A stretch of DNA of 64,000 nucleotides from Eimeria necatrix (lineage: Eukaryota > Apicomplexa > Conoidasida > Eucoccidiorida > Eimeriidae). Position numbers and translations under genes: made by a program. The stretch covers positions 198,043-262,042 of the forward strand of contig NW_013654378.1 in assembly GCF_000499385.1 (NCBI RefSeq), read 5' to 3'. This document shows, one piece after another, positions 24,206 to 35,448 of this stretch. How positions within the stretch are numbered: the first letter of the stretch is position 1; each line of letters opens with the position of its first letter. Below the pieces are notes generated by a model that made no database searches, was not told where the DNA came from, and saw only the letters and a list, made by a program, of their open reading frames with translations.

Positions 24206-25821
24206 TGAGGTCGAGGGCTCAGGTTCTAGAGCGTAGGGTGTGCGCTGTGTCTATGGGGCATTAAAGGGGGAAATTTTACGGAGAAGACAGATAAAGTCGG
24301 GTTACTGTCAGTAGGAGGGACAGAGGGAAATGAACAGTAGGGAAAGAGATGGGAGAATGAAACGCAACAAAAAGCAGGGAGAGATAATGTATTTATTTGG
24401 GTGGGAGGGATACATGGACAAGAAGTCAACCTGGGCGGCAGAACGGGACACAGAGGCAGAAGAAACAAGGAATAAACCAAGGCAAAGAAACAGGGAAAAG
24501 GCTGTGGAGTTAGGGGGGATAGAGGCAGCAAAATGGGCACAGAGATAGTGAAAAGGGAACGGCGGCGGGCGATAGAGGCCCCCAAAAAGTTTAGACAAAG
24601 GAAACAGAAGAAATGATGTCGTTGGGGTGTCGCCAGAGCTTTGGCACACGCTGCGGTGAACAGCAGCAGCAGCAGCAGCAAGGTTCTTCGTGTTTCGTCT
24701 TGTCTGTGTTGACCATTCTCGCTGTGGTGCCTTCGCACATCTGTGTCTGTCTGTATTACATCTGCACTATATCTTTTGGTGTTTGTTTGTCTTCGCCTTT
24801 CTCTGATTTGGAAGAGAGGCTGTCTGGGGTGTACCTCTTTCCCGTCTATGTGGCGGCGAGTTGTTGCTAAAAGGCGGCCGCACAGGCAAGGACCCCCCCT
24901 GTATCTGTCTGGTGTTTGCATTTTCTTTAACAGGGCAAAACTATTGTATAAATGGGACAGACAGTTCCAAAGAAGCCTCGGATTTGCTCCAGGGGCTAAA
25001 ACAGGGGCCCCCACATAGGATCTCGAGGGGCCGAATTGGGTCCCTAGGTGTGGCGAGGAAGACCTCTGGGGCCCTTTTTAGGCCCATTTTTGGAGCTGTT
25101 CTGGGTCACATTACAGGGGCGTTTGTATGCTTGTACCTTTTTGAGTTTTTCTTTCTTTTTGAATTTCGCTGGCCGGAGTATTGAGTTCTTCGAAGTACAC
25201 AGATAAATTAGTAGCCGTAAGACAAACAGAGCGTCATTTAAAACAGAGGAAAGCCAAAAAATAGATGCAAACGGTGACAAACAATCGCGGAGGTAGGCTG
25301 AGACAAGTAACTACGTGCTGGTCTTGGCGCAAAAGCAGGACGAGACTATCAACACTAGTGTAAGAGCATGACAATGCGGCAGTACTGCAAATTAGTTTAT
25401 CTACAAGGAACTAATTGTGTCGAGCATCATGTACATCAGCCGATGCACCCACAAGCTAAGCGAGACAGAGGCACAGGCACTGAACACGCATTCGCCGGCC
25501 CCGCAGTGTTGCTTTTGGACGGTGCCACTGCGCGCGTGCACGCAAGGCAGTGCATTCAGGGCAGCGCATGCAGATGCGCTTGCATAAGTGCATGCAAGAC
25601 ACTGCATGCGTGCTTAACTGCCAGGGAAAGGGGCGGCAGAGTAGCGACGAGGAGACTGAAAGCGAGGGGAAGCAGAAACGCGAAGCAGTAAGAAAAGTAC
25701 GGAAGCGGAGCAAGACACACAAATGGAAACAGAGAAATTAAACAGAAGGGAGAGAGACACACACAGGCAAAGACGCTGGTTGTACACGTGAAGAGTGAGA
25801 GGTATAAACAGAGGCGCCTTG
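24206..25821. other. Convergent spacer between the CtIP-like gene and the GH16 gene
   Basis: The first 400 bases are purine-rich on the plus strand (GGGAGA, GAAACA), which opens a long minus-strand frame to 25014 that starts at GTG and is low-complexity. TGCATGC-type words lie at 25566-25612. No gene is supported. Confidence 0.5.
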
Positions 25822-28800
25822 TTAAAGCGCAGCAAGAGCAGCCAGCAAAGCAACGAGAACGAGAGAAGGCGTCTGCGTTGCAGTGCTGTTACCCCAGGGC
25901 CACCAGCTTCCTCTCTTGGTTGTCGTTGTTGTTGTTGTTGTTGTCGTCGTCGTCGTCCCTATCCCTCCTGAACCCCCAGTATTATCATTGCCACCGCCGC
26001 CCCAGTCGCCTCCCGAGCCGCCGCCGTCCCCCCAGCTGGGCCATGTGACTGCACAGACATGAAGAGAAGTACAGAAACAAAAACTACACTAACAGAAACG
26101 AACAGGGGCTGCGACGCGTAAATGCAAATATGTGGGCGCATAGGGGCCGACAGAGACAAACCGAACACGTAAATATGCATGTAAATGAGACAGAATGAAG
26201 CAAATAGAAAGACGAAGAAAAACAGGAAAGGGAGAAAGAAAAGTACACGGCAAGGCAGATTGTACGAGCATGTCCACAGATTTAGTTGCAAGCCACAATT
26301 TAAGTCGCCCTGCATTTGGCATCATGCGTGAGCTGTGGCCCTGTCATTTGTCTTGCAGCCAAAATTACATGAAGACAAACACGAACAGAAGCAGAGTTCT
26401 CGCAGAGGTGGGCTGCTGCCGCTGCCTAGCCCAAGCTCAAGATCTATTGTTCCCCTTCTCTACATTCTGACGCCTAGCAGCAGCAGTTCCGGCCGCTGCT
26501 GCTGCCTGCAAACCACCTTAGCCCCACGGGGAGAGCTGGGTGTGCTACACTTACACGAAGACGAAGTGCTGGTGGACTGGGTGGTGGTGTCAGTGACTGT
26601 CTGGCACTGCTGCCCCGCCCTCTTGTAGACCTCGATGGAGTTGATGTCCCAGTAAGCTTGCGTGAACTGGCCCGGGTTCTTGCGGACATAGTTTTCGCAG
26701 TCCGCAAGGCCGTTGCCAGGACAGCCGTTGGCCGTCGTGAAGTTGTAGCCGGAGTAGCCCCCGCAGAAGGTGGTGTTAATGACTATGCGCTGCTCCTTGA
26801 AGTACTCATAGCCGTCGCAGTTGGAGCCGAAGGTGAAGTACGCAAGGGGCTTCTTGGTCCAAAAGTCCGGCGTGGGCTGTCCACTAGTCAGGTCCGCAGG
26901 TGCCTCTTGGCGAGTGAAAAACCAGATGCGGATGTACTTGGCGTGGTGCAGCTGCATCACGTAGTAGCCACCCCCCTTGTTGTTCAGGGGCGCCCCGTAG
27001 GCGTCCTCGTAAGACTCTATGGAACATCCCGTGTTGTCTGGAGTTGCCAAGTTCCAGCAGTTCAAGGCGGGACCGCTGGCGGTTTGGCTCCAGGCGCCGT
27101 TGAAATTGCTGGTATCTGCGGGCATCACGCAGCCCTCTTTTGTGTGCAAGGCGGAGTGTGCGTGGTCTTGCAGATTGGCCCCTTCTATTATGTCGATCTC
27201 TCCCGTATCTGGCCACGGCTCCCACCCCACTGTCCAGAACGCAGGCCAGGTGCCGCACCCAGTTGGCATGTGGTTCAAGTCCAACACCCACAAAGCCTGA
27301 ACAGCAGCAGCCGCCGCGGCAGCAGCAGCAGCAGAAGCAGGAACCCTTGTGTTTGCGCCTGCATGCGTACTGCAGGTACAAATGAGTCTGTGTGATGGAG
27401 ACACAGAAGAAACAACGGTAACGAAACGGGAAGACAAGGGAAAGGCACGGAGAAGCTGCGATAGAGAAAGAAAAACGATATTAAACACAGGGGCAGCTTA
27501 AAGCAGTGAAAGCGTAACATACAAAGAGATAGAGAAACAGGAAAATCACATTCAACAGAGAGACAACTTAAAGCAGTGAAGGCGCAATACAGAAAGAGAA
27601 AGACATTAGCAGCCCCTTATGCTATTCTTACGTCGTCCCAACCCTTCTGTGAGGTCAACCTGATCGACTTCCTCCCCTGCCCGTCCCCTAAGGTCTCCGT
27701 GGTGTCCGCCAATATTTGTATTCTCCCGTTGCTCATTACCTTGATTAAATTGTATTTTTGAGCATCTGCCTGTCCCACATATTGCACAGTGCCACCAGTC
27801 GGGTCCCCCCACTCAAAAAAGAAAAATTTCGCAAGGTTCAGGAAATCGTCGCCCATATACGTGTCCTGCAGGCTGTATGAGTCGGAGCACTGCTGGGCCC
27901 GGTGCGCCAGTCTTGCGGGGGGGCCCGATCGCCCTAGCGGGGGCCCTCTAGGAGCCCTCCTTGGGGAGCCAGCAGGCGAGGCAGCGGAGGATGTGTGGGG
28001 GCCCATAGATATCGATGAGCCCCCAGTCTTGCCCGCTGACTGTTTGTTGCCTCTAGCTGCTTCTCTTGTTGTATATGCTGCTGCGGGTGCGTGAGAACTT
28101 GCCTTGTGGTGCCCCAAATACTGGAGCTCCCCTGGGACCCTACAATTGACTTGCGCTGTGAGGGCCCCCCTGTGGGAGTAGAGAGAGAGGGTTGTGGTTT
28201 CGTCTTGTTTCTCTGTGGCTATGTAATGTTCACAAAGAGCTACAAAGGGAGGAGAAGAGCTAGACAGCGCATAGGAAAAGTAAGCGCACCCCGGCAGGGA
28301 GGCGCATTGGGCCTGGCACTCCTTGGCAGTTGTTTTGGAACTGGATGCTGCTGCTGCACCCCTTAAACGCTTGTTGAACACGAAGCAGCTGCCCTCGAAC
28401 ACTTCTTTGACCGTTTTTTCTTCGGTCTTTTCTTCTGCGGTTGGTAAAGCCAGGGGTTGGTTATCCTGCTTGCCGCCTGCTGCTGCGTTCCCAGCAGATT
28501 TTGCATTTTCTGCTGCTCCCGTTGCTACTGCGGTTTCCACTGCTGATACAGCAGTTTCTGGGGGTGATGTTTCCGACGGTAATGGTTTAGGGTCTTGTGC
28601 GAATTCTGCTGCTGCCGTAATTGCTTCTGGGTCTGCTGCCAATTCTGCTGTTGCTGCGGTTACTGGCATTGGGTCTGCTGCCAGTTTTGCTGTTGCTGCA
28701 GTTACTGGCACTGGGTCTGCTGCCAGTTCTGCTGTTGCCGCGGTTAGTGGCATTGGGTCTGCTACCAACTCTGCCGCTGCTGCGGTTACTGGATCTGGGT

Positions 28801-30096
28801 CTGCTGCTAATTTTGCTGTTGGTGCTGTTACTGGCTCTACGTCTGGTGCTGATTCTGCTGCTGCCGCTGTTACTGGCTCTGGATCTACTGCCAATTCTGC
28901 TGTTGCTGCTGCTGCTTCTGAGTCAACTGCCAATTCTGCTGCTGCTGGTGTTTCTGGGTCTCCTCCCACTGTTACTCGCGGATTTTCTGCTGGACTACCA
29001 GGCCCTTCAGAGTGGTGCTCTGGTGTTTGGCTAATGCTGCTGCTGCTGTTGCTGCTGTTGCTGTTGTGTTGGTTCTGGCTGTCTTGTTTATCTAAAGGGT
29101 CCTGCGTGGCTTGAGGAGCTGGTTCTGTTTCTCTATCTTCGTCTCCATTCATTTTTTCTGGTTCTTCTGTCACTGCCAAATCGGCCGCAAACGGTGCGGT
29201 TTCAGCTTTCCCGAAAGCGCCTGCAGGACCAGCAGCAGCAACAGTTGCAGCAGTAACAGCACCGCTAGCAGCAGCAGCAGCAGCTGCAAGGAGGCCTATG
29301 ACCGGGGAAAACGAGTGGTAAAGGACACCCTTTCGTCCCTCAGTTTGAAGAATAAACTGCTTTCCTATTCGCTTTCTCCATTCTTTCCAGACGTTTATGT
29401 TCGTTCTCATATCTTTGTATGTGTGTGTGTGTGTCTAATCTCCACAGTGATGCCGTCAAGCTGTTTCTGTCTTTGCATAGAGAAGAGTTCCTTAGGCGAT
29501 ACCTGCCGCTAGTGTTACCTTATTTTTCTGTTTTTTGTCTCTGTCGCTAGTGCTTTCTTCTTTATCTCCTTTTTTCTCTGTCATTTCTTGCTGATCTCTT
29601 TCCTTCACGTGTGTGTCTTTTCCCTGTTTGTGTGCACCCTCGCAGCTCCTTTTTGCTTCTGCGTTTCTTTTTTTACTTTTTTTGTCTTATGCTGTCAGCC
29701 CTTTTTCCTACTATTTTAGCGCATTTCACTTTTTGTCTCGGTCTAATTCTCTAACTACTTTGGCGCCCTTCTCTCTACTTTATTCTTTCTTGTCTAAGTC
29801 CTACACTTGTGTGTTTGCATCCCTTATTTTTGTCCTTTTCAATCTCTATCTATCCCCGTCTTTTTGTACGTAGTTCCTTCAGATGTAATGATAAAAGCAA
29901 ATGATTTTCACTACAACTAGGTTTCTTGTTTCCCTGTACCACTGGCGCCACATGCAAGCCCTGTTCCCTTACCTGTAGCTGCTGCTAACGTAGTCTCCTG
30001 CTCGCTCCCCGAAGCTGGTTGCTGCTGCTGCAGGAACAGCAGCAGCACCAGGTGCAGCAGCAAGAGCAGCGCATCTTGTGTGCTGCGCCGTCGCAT
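25822..30096 (-). CDS. Secreted PAN/Apple-like plus GH16 beta-glucanase with hydrophobic C-terminal tail, 4 exons
   Basis: Exons are 30096-29973, 29283-27632, 27296-26555 and 26048-25822, with phases 1,0,1 matching (914 residues). Residues 1-30 are a signal peptide (A-L-L-L-L-L-H-L-V-L-L-L-F-L). Residues 150-270 are about eight 15-residue Ala/Pro/Thr repeats. A Cys-rich PAN/Apple-like module follows at about 338-420 (S-C-F, then C-Q-A-Q-C and G-C-A-Y-F-S-Y). The GH16 domain starts near 507 (D-P-T-G-G-T-V-Q-Y) and crosses an intron: G-R-K-S-I-R before it, L-D-L-N-H-M-P and G-C-G-T-W-P-A-F-W after it. The catalytic G-E-I-D-I-I-E is at about 623-631 with both Glu and the Asp intact. GH16 enzymes cleave beta-1,3 or mixed glucans. 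The last exon gives a Gly/Trp linker, about twelve Thr, then V-L-V-A-L-L-A-A-L-A-A-L and stop, like a GPI signal or membrane anchor. Beta-1,3-glucan is known in coccidian oocyst walls, so wall remodelling is a reasonable inference. If the last intron is retained, the protein ends at 26460. Confidence 0.85.
28590..28960 (-). repeat. 45-bp imperfect coding repeats (about 8 units)
   Basis: The units encode A-A-D-P-x-P-V-T-A-A-T-A-E-L with variations and keep the frame, because 45 is a multiple of three. They lie between the signal peptide and the PAN-like module of the GH16 protein. They look like an extended linker or stalk that could change in copy number. Confidence 0.9.
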
Positions 30097-31274
30097 TCTG
30101 CAGTACACCTTGCATGCAGCCGCAGTAGAAGTTGTAGTAATACCGGGACCTACTCAACTTCCAGCCGTTCGCCCGTTTAATGTAAAAAAAGGTGGCTCTT
30201 GACAATATATACTAAGTGTGTAACTTTCGTGAACAATGAGTGGGAAAAACAGTCAGCTGCTTCGCTCTCCGGTCGCAAACTCCATATGTCTAAACATTTA
30301 GAACTTTGCCGTAAGTAAATTCGTGCAGGTTTTTGCAGACATGTGTGTAAAGTTGCGCAGTGGTTCTCTAGACAGGCACTTAAAAGCTGCACACAACCAT
30401 GGTGCATGCGTACGATGGCAAGGGTTGCCTCACTGCATGCGCAAATGCATTAACCAGGGAAATATATGAATTAGCTGCGCTTAATGCATCTTTTGTGTTT
30501 AAGTTGTGCTACTGCACTTTTTTCGCCGCTGCAGCCGCTCCTCGCCGCTGCGCCGCAGCTGCTGGGCGTGTACACTGGATGTACAATAAAATGCGGATTA
30601 GTTTGCTTTGAAAGAAATTAGCAGGCTCAATAAATACTTTTGCACCTAATAAGACCGACTACTTCTGCTGCTGCCGTCAGAAGCAGCGAGCAGCTCCTGG
30701 TTGCTACTGAGCGAAGGCAGGGGCTGTGTGCGGCGTACGCTAAAGCAGCTGTATCTGCTGCCTAGACTGAAATCCAGAGCTCTTGTTTCCTGTAATTTGA
30801 AATAAATTCAACAAATTAGAGTTAATGGGGCAGGGTTTTGAGTTTAGGGTCAGCCGTCGCTCACCTACAGCCGCATGCAGCAGGCGTTGCTGCAGCAACA
30901 GCCGGAGGAGTGGGGATGGTGAGACTCCGGGGAAGCAGCCGCTCGCTTACTACTCTTTGTTTGCTTATAATGGCTTCTAAACTTTAGGCTATGTTAGTAG
31001 AGCTTTATTTTAATCTTTGAGCCCTATTGGTTCTTCTTTCTCGGCTTGCAACCGTTGTTTCTTCATTGCATCGAGGAGGTGCTGTTGCTACTGCTACTGC
31101 TGCTCGTCGGGCGACCCAGGATCCCCTATTCTTCCTGTTCTTGCTGGCGGCCTTCAGTTATCCCTTCAATATCAGTTGTTTTGAGGCTTAACTTAGCGCA
31201 TCTATTTTGCTTCATTGCCGGCTAAAGCGCCGCTGGTACCTCCGGCCCCCTCTCCCCCTAGGCCAGTGAGAAGG
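30097..31274. other. Divergent spacer (1.2 kb) between GH16 gene and a small secreted-protein gene
   Basis: This is AT-richer DNA with TGCATGC words at 30402-30450 and few repeats. It should carry the two opposing promoters. No gene is supported. Confidence 0.5.
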
Positions 31275-31796
31275 ATGGTTTGTTCGGCGGCAGCAACTGC
31301 GGCACCTTGTTTGCTTCTCTTGCTGCTGCTGGCCTTTAGCAGCAACGATGTAGCGGCAGCAATCGAGCACTCTCCGGAGTCCTCGCCGCTGCCCCAGCTG
31401 CAGGATGCAGATGTGGCTCTGTCGGGCGCAGGTGGTCTTGCAGACCCCGTAGCAGTAGCAGGGGGTGATGAAGAAGAGACAGCGCCAGAAGAAGCAGCAG
31501 CACCAGTAGCAGCAGCCGCAGCTGGCCTGGATGAAGCCCACGATGAGGATGACTTCGTAGACGACAGCAGCAGCCGCCGCGGCGGCGATCGCCCGCGCAC
31601 GACGAAGCGCCTGTACACTACAAAGCGCAGCATGCGCCCTGGGGGCTCAGCAGCATCAGGCCAGCTAGCAATGGGCAAGTACCTGTCACTGGCCCTGCTG
31701 CTGCTCGCCGCCAGCGTCTTCATGGGATTCCGCACCAAGCTGTTTCCAGTGGAGGATGAGGAGGAGGAGGAGGATGAGGGGGAGGACGAGGCCTAA
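31275..31796 (+). CDS. Small secreted or type I membrane protein, unrecognised
   Basis: The single frame gives 173 residues from ATG 31275 (context AAGGATGG). An in-frame codon upstream at 31215 is not ATG. Residues 1-29 form a signal peptide (P-C-L-L-L-L-L-L-L-A-F). The middle is acidic and Ala-rich, then basic around residues 105-130 (R-P-R-T-T-K-R). A single membrane segment at about 140-158 (K-Y-L-S-L-A-L-L-L-L-A-A-S-V-F-M-G-F) is followed by a short tail that is nearly all Asp/Glu. Such an acidic tail on a single-pass secretory protein suggests sorting to an apicomplexan secretory organelle, but that is inference. I recognise no domain or family. Confidence 0.65.
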   Translation: MVCSAAATAAPCLLLLLLLAFSSNDVAAAIEHSPESSPLPQLQDADVALSGAGGLADPVAVAGGDEEETAPEEAAAPVAAAAAGLDEAHDEDDFVDDSSSRRGGDRPRTTKRLYTTKRSMRPGGSAASGQLAMGKYLSLALLLLAASVFMGFRTKLFPVEDEEEEEDEGEDEA

Positions 31797-34700
31797 AGCA
31801 GGTGCGAGGTTGGATATATTAGGCGAGCCCCACCGCATGCTGCTGCGGCTGCTGCCGCAGCTGCTGTCCGTGAGGGTGCTGCATCGGAGGCGGCTGCGAA
31901 GCAGGCTGCGAAGGCTGCGACAGTGCCGGAAAGGCGCAGCGGCAAACATAGCGGCAAGCAGCGGCAGTAGTAGCACGCAGCTGCTGCGTGCACGCAGACA
32001 CTGGGAGGTCCATTTGAAAGCAAGTCCAGATTGCAGCAGCAGCAGCAGCAGCGGCTGCAAGGAAATGACGAATACACCGGGAAAGGGTTTGGTTGGATTG
32101 CGACAGTCGGCCGCTGCCTGTGGGGCCCTCAGCTGTAGGCTGCTATTTTGCACAGCCCCAGTGGGGAATTTCCTGCTGCTGCTGCAGCGGCTGGTGCCGA
32201 GAGTGCAGCAGCAGGCGCTGCTGCTAGATGCGTGCGCAGAGGGGTATGCATGAGTGGCTTCGGGTGTATGGCCGGCGTGCATGCATGTATGCGTGCATAT
32301 GTCTCTGGCATGCAAAATGCATGCGCGGCAAACATGCATGCATATATGCGGCCACTGCATGCGGCGGAATGCATGCAAGAATCCACCTGTGCTGCTGCAT
32401 GCATGCGACTGTCTGCATGCGAGCAAATCCATGCTATAGTAGGACGCAAGCAGTTGCACCCATGAGAGCTGTTGGCAGCCGCACTAGGGCTGGCAGTAGC
32501 CCCTTTTGTATTGGATATGCTTGTGGAAGAGGAAGACAAGGGATGAATAGATGATCAAGCCGGAAACAAATGAACACGAAAACAAAGGAGGGCGGATGCC
32601 GACTGCATATTTGCACTATTTATTTCTACAAGTGAACTCTACTGCTCTAAGTTCTTCTACTGTTTTTTCTTTTTTCTGTCGCTCGCTGGGTACGACAGGG
32701 TAGCAGCATTAAGTTGTTTCCAGCAGCAGTATGTGCGTATCAAATGTCTTGCAAATAAAGATCTGTCGAGGTACTTGTGTGCGTGTATATATGCGTATCG
32801 GTGCAAATGCGTCTTTCTACTTTTATTAATTATAAATCTTTTGTGTGTAGCCCGTGTTGTGAGGACTGCAGACTGCAGGTGCTTCCCAAACTGTGTTCTT
32901 GAGTTAGCTGAAGTGGGGGCCGTGGTAGTGTCTGTGGCCGTATCTACGTTCGTAAGCAGCCAAACAATTTGCCCTTTTTAGTTTGATTTAGTCTTGGATG
33001 GCGTAGTTTTGAATGACTTCGTCTATTATGAAATCACGAGTCTACTGTGTAGGTCGAACGATTGAGCAGCAGTTACTGAATAGTGACGTGACAGCTTTGC
33101 GAAGATTTTTCGCAGCGGCGAATGCATATACATATTGAGCGCATCTAGATGTAGCTGATACGGTTATTATTGTACATTTTCTGTTGCACTTATCAGTGCA
33201 CCTCAGCTACCATTACGCGGGGCACATGCGCATCCGTGGAACACAATTGCACCATTGTGTTAATTCTAGGATATCTGGGTAAGGGAGTAGATTAAATAGC
33301 AAGTACATCACTTTCTGAATGCGGAGATGTACATTCGTGTATACAGTGGCAATATTGAACTTTCTTGTGCACAGAGGATCCGCATGAGTGCATCGGAGAA
33401 AAGCCTCAGAAACAGAGTCTGAATATGAATGTTAAAATGGAAGTGCCTGGAGGGAGTATGAGTATTTACTGTGGGTGATTTTGTTAACACGTACGATTGC
33501 CCAAGACTTTCCCGATTGTACTAAGCCTGCTTTTCCTGTTCTTTTACTTTTACCTGTGGGTCTTTTTGTCCACTGATAACTTAACTGATGCACGGGATGC
33601 GTCTGCTTTTCTTCTACACACGAAATGCTATTGATAGCGTGGATATGACTCTAAATATGTGCGTGAATAAATGTATAAGCATGTAACACACTTGTGTTAA
33701 TATATGTATGGACGTGTGGAAAGGTATGTGAGGCACGTATAAAGATACCTACATGAACATTGTATGCGTGAATCTAGGGCCGCAAATGGGAAACCGTGGC
33801 ACGAGTTGCTCTAACAGCTCGTATTTTGTGTCATCTGCTCTCGGCAGCTTTCTATTGATTTTCTCTTTTGAAGAGCAGGGTCGAGTTCAGGTTGCACGGG
33901 GTGCGCATTCATGCATTTCAAGTATGCGCAGTGCAAAAGGATACACCGGCTGTGGAGTGTTGTGGAAGCTTGGTTCGGGCATAGCAGTGTCTCCTTGTGT
34001 TAGAAGAAACAGGTGAACCGAAAGTTCTTCGACCCGAGAGCTGCGCTGAGATAAAGAGGAGGTTAGGTAATATGCCTTTACTGCCGATCTTGCTTTTTCA
34101 GGTCGCCCATGAAAGTGATGAGTATGTGTGCTGAAGGTAAAGTACAGAATTCCCGATAGACAAAGTTCTCGATAGTCCATTCACAGCGTAGAGACATGCT
34201 TTTCGGCAAATGCGTTTGCCTCTTATATAGCATTCTTCTTTTCGGGCCTGTGTATATCATTCAATGTTCAAGTGCGGTTTCACTAAAGCTTAAATTTTTC
34301 TAGGGCGTTTAGGCCTCAATAATGAGCTTCCTGGTCATTGTTAGCTGTGCACAGACTGGCTATAAAGCGTGCGGCGAAAGTGTACCTCACAGCCTTTGTA
34401 TACAGCTTCATGTAGACGTTTCTTTTCCTGTCACTTTCTTTGGCCGCATCCACAAGGGTTGTTCACGTCCGTATTCAATTTCATGTTGAAGCTGGGAAGG
34501 CAAGTTATGCATATTTAGTGCCATATACGGAGCACTACACCGTGACTAAATTTTCCATTCAGTATCATTACTACATTTTTTTCATTCTTTGAGGAAGGCA
34601 ACAGCCAGAAAGAACGATGGCGGCGGGAATGTGCATGCGCAGCTGTGGCAGGTTCCAGCGTGCATGCACCTGCATGTACGTACAGGGCCCGAGGGAGGGG

Positions 34701-35448
34701 AATGTCAGAAATACTTAGTGCCTTTTATTTAGGGCCCCAAATATCGCAAACTAGAGAACTAAAAGAGCACCCAAACGCGGAGCGCCAAAGAGCAGCACGC
34801 GGCACGAAGCCTGCTCGTGCCAGGTGGCGAGCGTGGAAGCTCAGGGGCCCACATTCTCACCCCTTTTTCTTGCTTTTTCAAATTACAATGGTAATCGCAG
34901 TAGAACGAAGTACATCCCTCTGGTTTTTAGAGCTATCACACACACTGGATGTCGCAACAGGCCACGAACTTGCTACTGCCTTGGCTGCTCTGTGGGGGCA
35001 GTCAAGGGGAGCTCGCTGGGCTAGAGAAGGGTATACCCTTTTGAAAAAAATAAATACAGTGACATCAACACATATTTCAATTAGTTACTTCGGTACTTTC
35101 ACGTGGGGTTTCCGTTCGCTCCCTCTCGACAGCGTCTGCCTGGGGCTGCCGCGGGTCCGCGTGGTGACCCTGGGATGGGCTATGCTGGCGCCTGGAGCGG
35201 CGGCTGGTCCTACGGAAGCGAGTGCTACAATCAATTAGTTGGATTATTTCTATATGTATACAGTGCAGCTTACCAAGATGGCCGTGTCGAGCTGCTGCTT
35301 GCTGACTACTCGCCATCGCTTCGCACACACCAAGCCGCATACCTGTAGATACAGATATGTGTGTTTGTAGTTCCTTTCATGGTGCGCAGCTGTACGTACC
35401 CCTGAGCACACAGAGCACTGATGCATATATGCTTTTTCCGTCCTTCAG
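31797..35448. other. Long AT-richer spacer with a TGCATGC cluster
   Basis: The first 450 bases continue CAG-rich and then carry the TGCATGC cluster at 32270-32425. From about 32600 to 34600 the DNA is AT-rich and gene-free by eye. Around 35130-35240 a GC-rich stretch could be a 5' exon of the kinase gene that follows (G-M-G-Y-A-G-A-W-S-G-G-W-S-Y), but no splice donor of matching phase was found. Confidence 0.5.
32270..32425. promoter_or_regulatory. Cluster of about eight TGCATGC palindromes
   Basis: TGCATGC occurs near 32278, 32319, 32336, 32357, 32370, 32396 (twice, overlapping) and 32413. The word is self-complementary. TGCATGC-type motifs are known over-represented promoter elements and ApiAP2 targets in Toxoplasma and Plasmodium. 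A regulatory role here is inference. No gene start was found within 3 kb downstream, so this could also be simple-sequence drift. Confidence 0.4.

Noticed and set aside
24226..25014. Minus-strand 262-codon frame
   Set aside because: It starts at GTG and is mostly Pro/Leu/Ser from a purine-rich opposite strand.
28323..29114. Plus-strand Ala/Ser/Val repeat frame
   Set aside because: It is the mirror of the 45-bp coding repeats of the GH16 gene, whose strand is fixed by the PAN and GH16 domains.
34645..35238. Plus-strand 197-codon frame
   Set aside because: There is no domain and no good start; part may overlap an unseen kinase 5' exon, but nothing firm supports it.
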